This document shows positions 12,544 through 25,055 of a stretch of DNA of 64,000 nucleotides, piece by piece. Every line of letters starts with the position of its first letter. The stretch's first letter is position 1. Below the pieces are notes generated by a model. That model saw only the letters and a list, made by a program, of their open reading frames with translations, did not search any database and had not been told where the DNA came from. Where the stretch lies: contig NC_030383.2 in NCBI RefSeq assembly GCF_001625215.2, forward strand, positions 42,776,380-42,840,379. The letters are read 5' to 3'. The translations under genes were made by a program, and so were the position numbers. The DNA is from Daucus carota subsp. sativus. Its lineage: Eukaryota > Streptophyta > Magnoliopsida > Apiales > Apiaceae.

Positions 12544-12935
12544 TGAAGGAATAGTAATTAAATAAAGAGTCTCCGTCTCACTTTTTTTTTATTACAATTT
12601 ATGTTAAGACATTTTACCAGTATTTTTACCCTTTGTCTTGTAGTAATATCACCGAATTAGTCAAGGGTGAATGATCAGGATCACTGGAGTTGTTATTCTC
12701 TTTTGCCATGCAGTAAATCAAGCATGTATAACGTGTTCACTATTTAGAGTCGTTATTCTCTTTTGTCATGCAGTAAATCAGCAAGCATGTATAAGGTGTT
12801 CATTATTTAACATGATATGGATGACAAGTATAATGTATCTCTTAGCTCTCTATTAAAAAACTTGTTTCCATATTTTGTCTTGTGTGTTGTTAATCAATCA
12901 TTCAATTGAGTAAGTCGATTCTAGTATACTTGTCA
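12544..12935 (+). repeat. 5' LTR of the Copia element
   Basis: It begins TGAAGG and ends CTTGTCA just before the primer site. It aligns along its length with 31207-31536. It contains a tandem duplication of about 60 bases (TTATTCTCTTTTG...GCAGTAAATCA twice, at roughly 12691-12800) that the 3' LTR lacks, which accounts for the length difference. Confidence 0.85.
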
Positions 12936-12937
12936 AC

Positions 12938-12951
12938 TTGGTATCGGAGTC
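12938..12951 (+). other. Primer-binding site of the Copia element
   Basis: TTGGTATCGGAGTC starts two bases after the LTR and matches the tRNA-iMet complement (TGGTATCAGAGC) with minor changes. Confidence 0.75.
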
Positions 12952-13060
12952 AGGTTACTCTAAAACTGACATTGTGTCTATCTCTTTACCTTCCTCCTTT
13001 TCTCGGATCTAACTTAGTCTCTTCTATCAACTCCATTTTCTCAAATCTTCATTTCTTCTA

Positions 13061-14107
13061 ATGGCTGTAAATAGAGTCACACTTTCAGACATGGCAAACC
13101 CATTTTTTTCACCCTTATGATAATGCCACCTCGATACAAATGGATAAACTGCAAGGATAGTTTTGATTATAGAGACTAGAAATGCTCAATGAAGATAAAT
13201 TTGTCTTCAAAATGAAAGGTTGGTTCAACCAATGACACCGTGACTCTTTCGACTGACGATGAGACAAAAACAGAAATGTAGTAAACTGCAAATAATATGG
13301 TGATAGCTTGGAATACTGGTAATGTTTCTCCCACCATTCGTCAGTTTTTTATGTACATGTCTAGTGCTAAAGATATGTAGATTAACCTCGAAAACGATTT
13401 GTCCTGACAAATGTGTCTCGAAAAATATAAGTTGTGCAAATATCTTTTTGTTTTGAAATAAAATAATATTTTTGTTACTAAGTATTATACCTTCATAAAA
13501 TCTGTTTGGGATGAGTTGGATGCTATGAGCACCTTTCATGTGGTCTCTCTCTAATCCTTTACCTAATGTTGTCAAAATATCAACATCCATCAATGTTCAA
13601 AAGGAAAGAATCTTGCCCGTTTTAATTCTTGAATGGTTTGAATGACATTTTCTCAAATCAAAGAAATCAGCTGCTTATGCTCGTGCCACTTCTCACTATG
13701 GAAACAGCCTGTTCTGTACTTGAACAAGAAGAAGCACATAGATTTGTGTTAAATAGTACTCCATCATGGACCTTATGACTATGTTTGGACGAAATCAATC
13801 TAATAAATTAGTCTTTGTGTGCACTATTTGTGATAAGACAAGCCACTATGTTGATAGATGCTAGAACATTGTTGGCTACCCAAAGTGGCACTCTCTTAAC
13901 TCAACTCCTCACTCTAATTTTTCAAATCAATATTTTAACTCGATTTTCAAATAAATGGTCTTCTTCAATAAAAACCTCCTACAATCTAACTTAAGATGAC
14001 TGTCGTTAATGTTGTCAAAAAACCTACACATCCTACATCCCAGAACCTGCTATTTACTCCCTAGTAGTTGGAACAACTAGCCAAGTTGTTCCCCAACTTC
14101 AAACCAC
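13061..14107 (+). pseudogene. Copia gag remnant
   Basis: An ATG at 13061 opens a short reading (MAVNRVTLSDM) that is soon interrupted. A CCHC zinc knuckle with canonical spacing, C-T-I-C-x4-H-x4-C, is readable around 13820-13862 and is followed by GYPKW, which is typical of Copia gag. Stops and frameshifts occur throughout. The sequence is cut at 14107 by the CACTA element and would continue at 28908. Confidence 0.75.
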
Positions 14108-14124
14108 CACTACAACAAATCTTG

Positions 14125-14740
14125 ATTTTTTTGACGGATTTTAAGCCCAGAATCTGTCAAAAATGAGTATTTTTGACGGAATTCATCCGTCCATTATAAC
14201 CTCGTCTAAAATTTATATTTTTGTCGCAAGTTCAATATATTGTCGAAAGTTCAATTGTGGGTCTCAATCTTAATAAACAAATAATCTTTTTACTTTTGAC
14301 GGATAGTCCGTCAAATGTTTATTATTTTAATAAGTCTATCACCATATAAAATTAAAGTCAAAGTGAAAGTTGTGACAAAATATCCGTCAAAAATTGATTA
14401 TTTTATTATATTTCATTTTTATTAGATTAAATGTAAAATAAATTAAAAAAGATACTTCTGATGGAACTTTCGTCAAAAGGGCATTATTATATTATAATTT
14501 TTTTTAGATGCTATTAAATTTTAAAATATAGTTGTGACGGATAATTTGTCAAAAGTTGAATATTTAATTATATATATATATATATATTTATATTTTACTA
14601 TATAATAAAAACAAATTAAAATAAATACTTGTGACTGATTTTTCATCAAATGGTTATATTTTTGTTTCAAAAGAAATTTTAATAGCAAAAAAGGTGAAAA
14701 AAGCTTTTGACCGAGTTTTTGGCATTCGTCAAAAGTGCTG
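14125..14740. repeat. Left subterminal repeat block of the CACTA element
   Basis: TTTTGACGGA, GTCAAAA and TCCGTCAAA variants recur every 40-100 bases on both strands. In En/Spm elements such motifs bind the element-encoded TNPA protein. The matching block is at about 28450-28890. Confidence 0.75.
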
Positions 14741-15918
14741 GGGACAAACATTCCAGGAGAACTAGAAAATAGCTTCTCCCAGCCTGATTCGGCTTCCTCT
14801 AAACAACCCAAACTCATCCAAAATATAAATAATGAGGACAACACAATATAGAAGTCTAAGATAGCATACTATTAGTACTAAATTATCCTTAGAAGTTAGG
14901 ATACACAAGCGAAGAATACATAGCCAACTAGGTATCAAATTCAGAATCCAACATAAAAGTTCAACAACATCAACAAACAACAACAAACAACATACAACAG
15001 TTGGCCAAAAGTTCGCAAACTCGATATAACTCTAACTAGCCACGAATCACTGGACCACCTCGTGTACGAGAAGCACCGCCACTAGCATCATCAGGATCAG
15101 GGTCACCACGATCATCACCAGCATCATTATCTGCATCATCTACTATAGCTTTTCCCTACATATAAGTGCATAAGTGGAAAATACAAAAATTCAGTACTCT
15201 AAGAACATGCATGTGTCAAAGTCTTTTTTGCAACTATACCGCTAGCATAATATGTACACACGTAAATAATAAGTCACACAGATTGTACCTTGTTATTTGG
15301 CCCATTTCTCTTGTACAGGTCATTGAACACTTCAATAATGACATGAATCAGGTCACGCTGAGTCTGCTCAGTGAGAGGGTGATCCTGAGGTAATTGTCTA
15401 TCACTGTCTAATAGGTCTTGTGCTAGCAAACGAACATCTTCAGGACTGAGCTCGAACTCCTCTAGATGCTCACAGGCACGTGCAACAGTCCTATCCACAC
15501 CACGCATAAAAAGATCATCACAAAGGCGTTCCATGGTAGACCGACCGCTGCCTCCCTCACCAACCCTTCGTGTATTACGCGTGGTACCTATATAAAGGTA
15601 TAACTCAATATATGTATTAAACATGCACAACTCTATAGAAAATATGATGTAATCCAGTTGACAAATAAATTTAGACCTATAATGTCACAAGCTCGAAGTC
15701 ATGGATACCCAAGAATTCGGTTCTTCTGTACACCCCCAACTGCTTTTACCCACAACTCCAAACTAGTCTTTGTAGGATCAATGTTTTTGTCCGCGCATAT
15801 CTTTGTATAGCGATCCTATACATGCAACAATATCACTATATCCTGTTAATTACAAAATAAAGCATGCACCTAATACCTGATGAGTTAAAAATAGAAAATT
15901 TAAAATTTGTCCTTATAA

Positions 15919-16283
15919 GGTACTGTTTGGTGTTGCTGTTGCAGACAGCAACAACAGCTTTTTGCTGAAAAGCAGTTGAAAAATTGTTTGGTAAATCGAA
16001 AAGCAGCTTTTCTGAACAGCAGCTTTTAGCTGAAAAGCTGCTGTTAGAAAAAGCAGGTCCTCCCATACTTTTGGAAAAAGCTGCTTTTCAGCTTTTGCAG
16101 AATGCTGTTATAGATTTCATTATAAAACCTCACCAAAAACATTATTATTTTTTAATATTATAACTCAAAATAAGTAATATCAAAAAATTACCAAACAGTT
16201 ATCTGATTTCTACAACAACACTTATTTTACCAGCACTTTTTCTGACAGCACAACAATTTTTAACAGCACTCCCAAACAGACCC
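15919..16283. mobile_element. Tourist-like (PIF/Harbinger) MITE, 365 bp
   Basis: The element starts GGTACTGTTTGG and ends CCAAACAGACCC. It is flanked by TAA on both sides (15916-15918, 16284-16286), the PIF/Harbinger target duplication. The interior is rich in AGCAGCTTTT inverted copies. It lies in an intron of the CACTA gene. Confidence 0.88.
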
Positions 16284-16289
16284 TAAGTG

Positions 16290-16818
16290 GCAATTTTAGG
16301 CGTTAAAGCTTAAAAAACATATAAGAAAAACCCAAATCGGCTAGAACTTTGATTTTTTTTCTGGTTTCTTGACATGATCATATTTATATATTGATAAGCA
16401 ACATGTACTAGCAATTAAATCGGAGGAAGCACAGAAATTTATAAGATTAGTACTTGTAAGTAGCTAAACTAAACAAAAATGGTCAAAAAGAACACTAAAA
16501 ATGAAAATTTCTCTAGAACTCACTTCTTTTTGTTATTGTTTGACTTGATCACTTCTGGATGTATTTAAGGAGTATGTACAAGGATTAAAATTGATTCCAA
16601 AATAGAGAGTTTAAAATTTTATACTTGAAAATAGTAAATTAGACAATAATGGTCGAAAAATATCCTAAAAACAACAAATTGCCTAGAACCTAGATTTCTT
16701 TGTTGTTTCTTTGCTTGATCACATCCAGATTTATTTAAGTAACTTGTACGAGCATTCAAATTGTTTCCATAACAGAGATTTTATAAGTTCATACTTGTTA
16801 GTGGCTAAACTAGGCAAA
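16290..16818. repeat. Tandem ~175 bp intron repeats, left part
   Basis: About three units share the phrases CTAGAACT...TTGACTTGATCAC, TTTAAG.A..TGTAC and AACTA..CAA.AATGGTC. The same repeat resumes at 21781 after the second CACTA and continues to about 22230, so the insertion landed inside a tandem array within the intron. Confidence 0.75.
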
Positions 16819-19800
16819 CACTAGTACAAAAAAGGTCTATAGCGTCGGTCAAAATATACTTTTAGCGTCGGTCAAGTGGCGTAGTATATGCAGGCGACAC
16901 TAAAGGTATGGACCTGTTGCGTCGGTTATTTAGGCGACGCTTAAAACAGTCATAAGTGTCGGTTATCTAAAATGCCGACACTATAGGTATAGGCATAAGC
17001 GTCGGTTACCTGAAACGCCGACGCTATAGATGTAGGCATAAGCATCGGTTACTTAAAATGCCGACGCTATAGATATAAGAATAAGCGTTGCTACCAGAAA
17101 TGCCGACGCTATAGATATAGACCTACAGCGTCGGTTAACAAAAATGCCGACGCATAAAGTTTTTTTTTAATTTTTAATTTTTTTGTTTATTAACCTCAAT
17201 TTGCTCTCTTACGTAGACAATACATCTTAAAAGACATTGATCACATACTATGTAAATTAAATGTATAAATGAGTCATATCCAATGTATAAATGAGTCATT
17301 TAACTAATAAGGTTGTACTTGTATACATATATAAATGTTGATGATGATGGCATTATTTCTTTTTATAAAAAAGAAGCATTACAATGAAAGGAAAAAAACT
17401 ATGATTGGCTCTGCTGATTATATGTCCACCTTGAAAGACTTTGAAGCTTGTCCTCTGACTCTCCATTTTTTTGTTTCAGGCAAAGACCTCTTTTGTGATG
17501 ATCCGAGATGGGCGTCAATGTCGTCTCTTTGCAGGGCTTAAAAGTTTGACAGAAAAGGGTTTCTCTGCTGTATAACATGTGGCCGCCTCCTCGATAGTGT
17601 CTGATATCTGCAGATTGACGTTGCCATAGTTCAGGTACAAATGTAGGATATATTTTTTCAAGTGTAACCTTAAAATTTATTACACAATTAGAGATATTTT
17701 CATTGTCTATTATTTTTATATTACAGTTACTAATAAAGAAAAATAATAGCCAGGTGATCTTCACTTAGTTCTACAACTTGAATGCAAACTCACCACTTAT
17801 CTACTAAAAAAATGCAAAACTAATAATATGAAGACCACATAACAATTATATGCTTAGGAAGTAGAATAAAAGCAAACCTCTGACTCAAGAGCTTCCTTCT
17901 CATTCTACAATCTAGGCCTATCAGCAGCCTCAACTTTCACGTCTTGTTTACGTTTAACATGATGTATAGTTTCTCAAAATCATATACTAACTGCACAATA
18001 GCGCAACAACCTGCAATATATGATCTGAAGTTAGACCAAGTGAAATGCATGTTATGAATATGATAAAAGCTTGTGGATGTATAATGCAAAGGTCATGTAC
18101 AAGACGGCAAAGGCCAGAGGTTAATAGTATGGACGAAATTGCTACAACTAGGCTTCAGCAAGAAACAACATTTATGAGAATAAAACAGGGGTTTCCTGAA
18201 CTCGAAATCCTCCAACAATACCAGAATATTTAATACTTAAGAGGTTAAGGTGTTTAGCAATATCCAACTTTGTATCCTCTGTGATTCCTACTTTATACCC
18301 TCAGGCTTCATCTGGCACCACGCAAGAATGGCATGGGCAAGAAAAACAAGATATTAATTCATACCCGTGATAAACAATTTATAGTACCAGAACATATAAT
18401 TTTAAGACAAATAAAACCTAAATTTTTTAAAGTCGAAAAACAAGAAATAATCACTGTGCCGGCCGCCGGGGATAGAAAACAACAGTGATTTCCAACTTAA
18501 TCATTGATTGTGGTATTTTCTTGTGTATTAGTTACGTAAACAAACAGGTAAGGAGAACCTGCGAGTTGTAGTTGCTGCCGAACACCAAGTAGAATGCAAA
18601 TTACAATATATATTATTTTCTACATTTTCTAAAACTGTGATACGGAACAGACAACACATAAGAACCATGAAAACTAGAGGGCTGGTAGTAGTTCTCAGAT
18701 TGGACTTTTAAACATTAAATTCAAATCTTTTTGATTGCAAGATGGGAAGTATAAATATTTTTAGTTTATTTTTTTAGTGTCAACTGCCAACATAAAACAT
18801 AGAGTTACAGACCATCGATTTGTCACGCTATCACTCACTTCTGCAACATATAAGTTGATATAAGTAACATGGTTCAACTTGTTTCAAACTTTTATATCTA
18901 GCAAAGGCGATGGAATAATATAACAATGATACATGTACATAATCTATATAAATCTTTATTATCAGGAATAATTATAATTGCCTCCTCACATTGAATTTGA
19001 TCTTTAATTCATATAAATTAGTCTAGAAAATAATAAAATAGCAATTGCTTATCTTGGCTCCCCTGAAAAATTGTTTGTGCAGGGGTCACAAAATGGACGC
19101 AACAACAGTTCTGCCATAACCACAAGTAAATATATATGCAAGTACAGAACTAAAATATGTCGATTAATTAACTTAGGGACCCTGATAAACTAAGAAAACA
19201 CTTATCATCGAGACCCTGCAAAAACATAATGCAATGAGTAGAAAAAGGCTTAATCAACAATAAGAGGGGTCTAGTAAATGAATGGAACCTCGTCTAGTAA
19301 ATGAACGGAACCTCATGTTTGTTCCTTGCAGATGCTGAAGGACTGTATTTACCCTTTCCACACTTGGAATCCATTAACATGGTCATATGAAGAGCACCAC
19401 ACGGATATTCCAACCACTTGTCGTGACACTGAATTTATAAAAAGTGCAGAATTCTTTTATTCTAGCATTTAAGAGAAAAATATCAATATATCATAGTCAA
19501 TATATGGACTTATATTTATAAATATACAACTTATTGTTACACGATTTTTAAAAAGAAAAGCTATCCGCGCCTGTTAAAATATATGCATAAAATGTGTAAA
19601 AAAAAGTTGAATTTCCAAAACTTTCAAAATTTTCAGTACTTTTAATTTAGAAGAAGTGAAAGGGTCATGCAGTTGGGTCTAATCTAGTATATAAGCTGCT
19701 ATCTCCCTTAATGTGGTTAACCAAGTAGACTAATCTCAAAAAATTCAAGACATTAAATTCAAGCCCAGCTAATAGAAGAAATTCACCGGCTATTCTACAC

Positions 19801-21780
19801 TACTTTTTCCGCTTAGTATGCATAATTTTTGTACAGTATGACAAGCCAGAGACCTAAGTTAATAAAGAAGATTAACATAAGTCAGATTAAACACGATTCA
19901 ATCGGCAAAGAATTACAACTCGAATATTGATCGTCATACCTTTAATTTTAAATTAACCGTACGAGAAGAGATGAGCAGAGATTTAACACTTCTGATTCGC
20001 AAATCGATTTCAACAGTCCAGATTATATCTTGAAAAGAACCCAAATCGAACAGAGGAGATTAGATCTTCAGGGAGGATCTCCAAATTGAACATTGGAGAT
20101 CAAATGAGATAGAAGCCCGACGATATGTACACCACCGACTTCACCATCGCAGATCTCTTGATTTTCTAGGGTTTGCTCTCTCGTTTTGCTGTCAGATTTC
20201 TCAGGAGCTCTACATACGTACAACTCCGGTTTATAAACGTGTGTACAACAGAGGACCTGATGTTATCGGTATTGGACCGGTTTATTTTGGCCCTGAGACA
20301 TAATTAATTTTTATGTGGAATATGTAATATAATGGTCTAATTTTTTTTACTTTTTTTGGTATTTCTTCTATATACACAATTTATATATATTATTGTATAA
20401 ATTATAATTCCACGATATAATATTTTATTGTGATAAATAATTTATTTTTGGATTCTTTTGAAATTATAACTATGTTTATTAGTTTTGTAAGAATATATTT
20501 CTTTTTCCGAATTATAAACTTTATATTTTCATTTATTAGCGGTATACACATTTTTGAAATATATAATTTATATAAAATGACTATTTTGAGATCGAATGTA
20601 GATAATCCAATAACAAAGTATTAATAAATATATATGAATTTTAGTTAAAAGATAGTATAATATAATCAATTTAAAAGAGAATTTCAAAATATTTAATTTG
20701 AAACAATACTTTTGTTTAAAAAAATTTAAAAATTAATTTTCGGAGTAGTACTTTTAAAAAGTTTTCCTGCAAAATAAATTTTTTAAAATATTTCAAAAAT
20801 ACAAATCTTTAAAATATACAAAAATAATATTTTTGAAATAATCACCCAATTTTTAGAAATAGTTGTATGAATATTCCTTTTATTTATAAATAATAAATTA
20901 ATTATTTATATTATTTTAACATTCTTTTTTTTAAAATTATCTGCTCAAAAAGAAAATAAATAATTAAAATGCACTTGATATGACTGACCATATCATTATT
21001 CACGTAATAATATAATTAATGAAAATCCTCAAGTTGTTTGGAAATTCAATTTTCTGCAAATACTTAAAATAATTATTTTAAAATAATTTCGGATATTTTA
21101 AGTGCTCAAAATATAAAAAATTGGTGCGAATAAATGCCAATTAAAATTTGAATTTTAAAAATAATTTGAATTGTCTGAATACGATAAAATACAAAAAAAG
21201 CCCTCACTGATCGAGCTCAGCGGAGTTGCATCCAGACTGACCCTACCTGAAGTATAGTTACGTGAAGTATAGTCGGAGAAGTAAAAGACACCAGATGCCA
21301 TAAATTTAGTTTTCTTTAAAAAAATTAATACTTTTAGCGTCGGCCAAATATAAGGCGACGCTCAAGGGTGGGTTTAGGCGTCGGTTGAGTTAAGACCATT
21401 GCTAAAAAGTTAGTTTTAGGCGTCGGTTGTCTATGACCGACGCTATAGGATCATTTTAAGTGTCGGTCATTTAAAAACCGATGCTACAAGGCCAGTTTTT
21501 GGCGTCGGTTGAAGAATAACCGACGCTATAGAGTTAGTTTTAGGCGTCGGCTAATGATGACCGACGCTAAAAGTTAGTTTTAGGCGTCGTTTGGTTAAAA
21601 ACCGACGCTAAAAGGTCAGTTTTAGGCGTCGGTTGTATAATGACTGACGCAAAAGATCCAACACAAATGACATTAAGTGTCGGTTAAGCTTGCAACCGAC
21701 ACCTAAAGTACGTATAGGCCACGGCTCTTTATATAACCGACGCTAAAAGTGCGATGCTTAAAGACATTTCTGTACTAGTG
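16819..21780. mobile_element. Second CACTA transposon (4.96 kb) nested in the first
   Basis: The left end is CACTAGTACAAAAAAGG and the right end, read inward from 21780, is CACTAGTACAGAAATGTC. AAA is duplicated on both sides (16816-16818, 21781-21783). Subterminal regions (16848-17160 and about 21330-21770) carry dense GCGTCGGTT and AACCGACGC motifs, many paired as small hairpins. No transposase is visible, so it is non-autonomous and depends on proteins made elsewhere. The interior holds gene-like fragments on the minus strand. Confidence 0.92.
17880..20290 (-). pseudogene. Gene-like fragments carried by the second CACTA
   Basis: Read on the minus strand, GTTTATAAACC at about 20229-20239 could be a TATA box. 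It is followed by a leader containing AAACCCTAG and a donor-like AAAG/GTATG near 19940. A probable exon at about 19438-19310 (acceptor TTCAG, donor GAG/GTTCC) is open in one frame and contains MTMLMDSKCGKGKYSPSASA. A further open stretch at about 18305-18177 includes EDTKLDIAKHLNLL. I cannot name the source gene. The arrangement suggests a captured host gene with introns (Pack-CACTA), but it could be decayed element sequence. Confidence 0.4.
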
Positions 21781-22230
21781 AAAATACTCGAAAAACACAC
21801 TAAAAAAGATCAAATAGCCGAGAACTATTTTTTATTGCAAATTTTTGACTTGTTCAGCACCAAATACATTTAAGGAACATGTACTAGCAATTAAATTGGA
21901 GGAAGAACATAAAGTTATAAGATTGGTACTTTTAAGTAGCTAAACTACACAAAAATGGTCAAAAAGAACACTAAAAATGAAAATTTGTCTAGAACTCACT
22001 TCTTTTTATTATTTTTTGACTTGATCACTTCTGGATGTATTTAAGGAATATGTACAAGGATTAAAATTGGTTCAAAAACAGAGAGTTTGAAATTTTGTTC
22101 ATTAAAGTAGTAAATTAGGCAATAATGGTCCAAAAATATCCTAAAAACAACAAATGGCCTTGAACCAAGATTTATTTGTTGTTTCATGACTTGATCACAT
22201 CTAGATATAGTTAAGTAACGTACCATAATT
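21781..22230. repeat. Tandem ~175 bp intron repeats, right part
   Basis: Units resembling those at 16290-16818 continue here directly after the nested CACTA, sharing CTAGAACTCACTTCTTTTT and GATCACTTCTGGATGTATTT. Confidence 0.75.
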
Positions 22231-24540
22231 TTCTTGGCCTCTGGGGAGATCAAAGTATCCTTCCCACGCAGTGTATGCAACTCTTTGAAGTGCTCTAATA
22301 ATGGAGGTTCTTTCTGGTGCTTGTTAATGTAGGCCTGTACAGAGATCAAGTATGAACGTTGAATACAATTATAATAAGATACAATATTATATACAAAATT
22401 ACTTAATACAGAAAGGCATCCATAAGTACCCGTCTACGTCGCTCAAAAGAGTAAGATCCTGAAGTATGAGGGATTTTGACTTTTCCTCGACAACCCCTAG
22501 CTGCAACAGATCTCTTAACAAACTGATCACTCCTCCACCACGGACAGAATTTTCTCCAAACTCCCTCACCCAAATAAGCAGGCCTGTAGTCCTCGTATCG
22601 ACCCCCATTTTCTTTAATCTTCTTCTCAGCCCTGGTTTTTTCACAATTAATGATCTTGCGCACATTATTGCGCATGTGATGCATAATAGAGTCACGAGCA
22701 TTCTCCTGAGTAGCGTACTTAGGATCATAAGTAAAGTAATGCTGCAAAAGAAAATGAGTGGAATATGGAAAACATTATTCCTGGTACATAAATTACATAT
22801 ACAGTACATACTTTATATATACATATTATATTAATTTGCTGCCATGCACAATACATGTAAACTCACCCCAAAGTCAGTAAGAACAAGATTCCACCATCCA
22901 GGATGCATCCTATCCATATCCGTCATCGATACAACATCATCTGGCCAGTACCTGCGCATGATTGCTAGTAGTGTGCGAGACGCCACGCCAAACTCTATCC
23001 TGAAATTAACAATTTGAGTGTCTAAGTTGCACATGACGAATTTTTTTTACAAGATAGGGTATTACAGATGCAAGCACTTTTCATAAATTTAGAATTAAAC
23101 TAATTAAGAATTTTTTAGTTAACATTTGTATTGTCTGCAAAGCTTAATGATTACCATTTTAAAAGTTCTAAAAAAGATCATAAAGCAATAACATGACATC
23201 TAATATCTCATAAATAATAACAACATTAGGTTGAGGTAACACCTAAAAAATTTATTACTTCAGTTAAAAATATTTTATTCAAGGCAGGCTATAGATGTTA
23301 CAACCAACTCAACTATTCAAGTCCTACCTCCTTAACAAAACCAGTATAGTAACCTTTGTCCCTACGCTTCTAAAATATCAGTGCATGATAAATACCAGAT
23401 AGGCTCACCAATGTAAGTCAACGCATTTTATCGTATTACTAGCTTATAGCACTATACAAGAACAAAATAATAACCAACATCTTTAATATGCTTACTCATT
23501 ATTTGCTATCCTGGTGACGATCGGAGCAGATGGTAGATTGCCAAATAAGCCGGCTGAATAACCACGTCCTCTGTGTATATTAGGGAGGACAACCCGCGGC
23601 TCCTCGTTATTGCTAGCTTGCTCTTCCTGATTACTGTTGCTCTGTTCCTCCGGGTTATTGTTGCATTGCTCGTCCTGCTCCTGGCTATGATCATCACCCC
23701 TAGCTGCATCATTATCGTCATCCATAAGGTCTACATTGGGATCTTCAGCATATCCACGACCTCCACGATGGCCTCCACCACTACCTCCATTGCTCCTGTC
23801 CCTTCCTATGGCAGGGTCATCGTTTCCGTCACATCCTACCTGCCCGACACGACCACCACCACATCCAGCTCCGCCACCACCACGGCCATCAACAACTCTA
23901 CGTCCCGCCATCATGAATATCACACTACTTAAAAGAACAAACAATTATCATAACTATTTACTGAGAAAATTTATAATTATTTTAGTCGGGAAATGCCATA
24001 CTTCTGTAAGTGACACCCATACAATAATCTATACTATACTATAATAAGCCAACATGGGTATAATTTGTAGTCCTATGTTTTAGTTATATTTTTTGGTTTG
24101 GTACTCTCCTTTTGGTACTACAAGTCTACAAATGTGGAGTCTATTAGTCTTACATTGTTAAACAGTTTCAAATATTAAAAACACTCCAAACAATACCTTA
24201 TCATATAATATTTCACTAAAAAATTATAATGACGTTATAAATAAAATTATGAATAATAATTTTGAATATCTTTTTTAACAAAAAGTTTTATATAACTCTT
24301 TTTAACTTTAACGTGTTCTATATCAATATAAACACCACACATTACATAACTCTTTTTAATTCTAATCTTAAAAGTTTCTGTTGTCAAAAAAATCAAGATT
24401 ACAGAATTATGTTGAAATTCGATTGATTAGATTACTGAATTTTTCAAATGTATTACAAGATTGTCTATGTTTGGAAAAGATATGAATTTTCTGATTTTTT
24501 TTAACTTTTAAATCTACATGTACTAAATTCGAATTAAATG

Positions 24541-24543
<3 letters not shown>

Positions 24544-24579
<36 letters not shown>
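24544..24579. repeat. (TA)n microsatellite in the Helitron
   Basis: About 18 uninterrupted TA dinucleotides. Confidence 0.9.
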
Positions 24580-24583
<4 letters not shown>

Positions 24584-24683
24584 AGGGTTTGTCAATTTTC
24601 AAGTAATTGAGAGAAAATATAGTCAGTTGAATAATATAATTTAATTAAATTTAATCTATTAATATTAAAATACTAATAAAATG

Positions 24684-25055
24684 CAGTGTTACAGAAATCG
24701 GGAATCGGACCTAATCGGTTGAGCTGCCGATTCAAGGATTAATCGGAAATCGGGGATTTATCGGAAGGATTAATCGGAGTTAAAATCGGGTTTATTTTAA
24801 TATTAAAATATTATTTAATATTTAGCTATTATTATATTAGCTATTTAGTAACTAATATATTTACTATATTCATAAACTCTATAATTATTCATATTTAAAG
24901 TAATATAGTATTTTAATTTTAAAAATTTATCACATATACTTCGATTATGAAATATACACAAGGATTAATCGGATTTCAAAAATCGGATCGGTGGCCGACC
25001 TTGCAGAGGATTAATCGGGGATTTATCGGTTAAATCGGGGATTTTTAGAACACTG
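24684..25055. mobile_element. hAT MITE (372 bp) inside the Helitron
   Basis: The termini are CAGTGTTACAGAAATCGG and, inverted, CAGTGTTCTAAAAATCCC. An exact 8 bp duplication ATAAAATG flanks it (24676-24683, 25056-25063), which identifies hAT. Multiple AATCGG motifs occur near both ends. Confidence 0.92.

Larger units (their letters stand above)
15036..23914 (-). pseudogene. Second CACTA gene (plant transposase, Ptta/En-Spm type), broken
   Basis: Minus-strand exons run from ATG at 23914 (or 23911). The first is a Gly/Arg- and Asn/Glu-rich N-terminus (to about 23494). An exon at about 23000-22866 (ASRTLLAIMRRYWPDDVV) follows, then about 22741-22410 (DPKYATQENARDSIMHHMRN...GGRYEDYRP), about 22336-22220 (YINKHQKEPPLLEHFKELHT), about 15817-15680, 15592-15295, and a last Asp/Gly-rich exon ending at TAG 15038-15036. 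The conserved block matches the plant transposase Ptta/En/Spm (Transposase_24) family, which is thought to act with TNP2 in element mobility. An in-frame TGA at 15701-15699 replaces what should be an Arg codon after GYP, and the junction after DAF is out of frame. The large intron before 15817 contains tandem repeats and the second CACTA. Confidence 0.75.

Noticed and set aside
23573..24044. Plus-strand Thr- and Pro-rich ORFs
   Set aside because: They are antisense shadows of the Gly/Arg-rich first exon of the CACTA gene.
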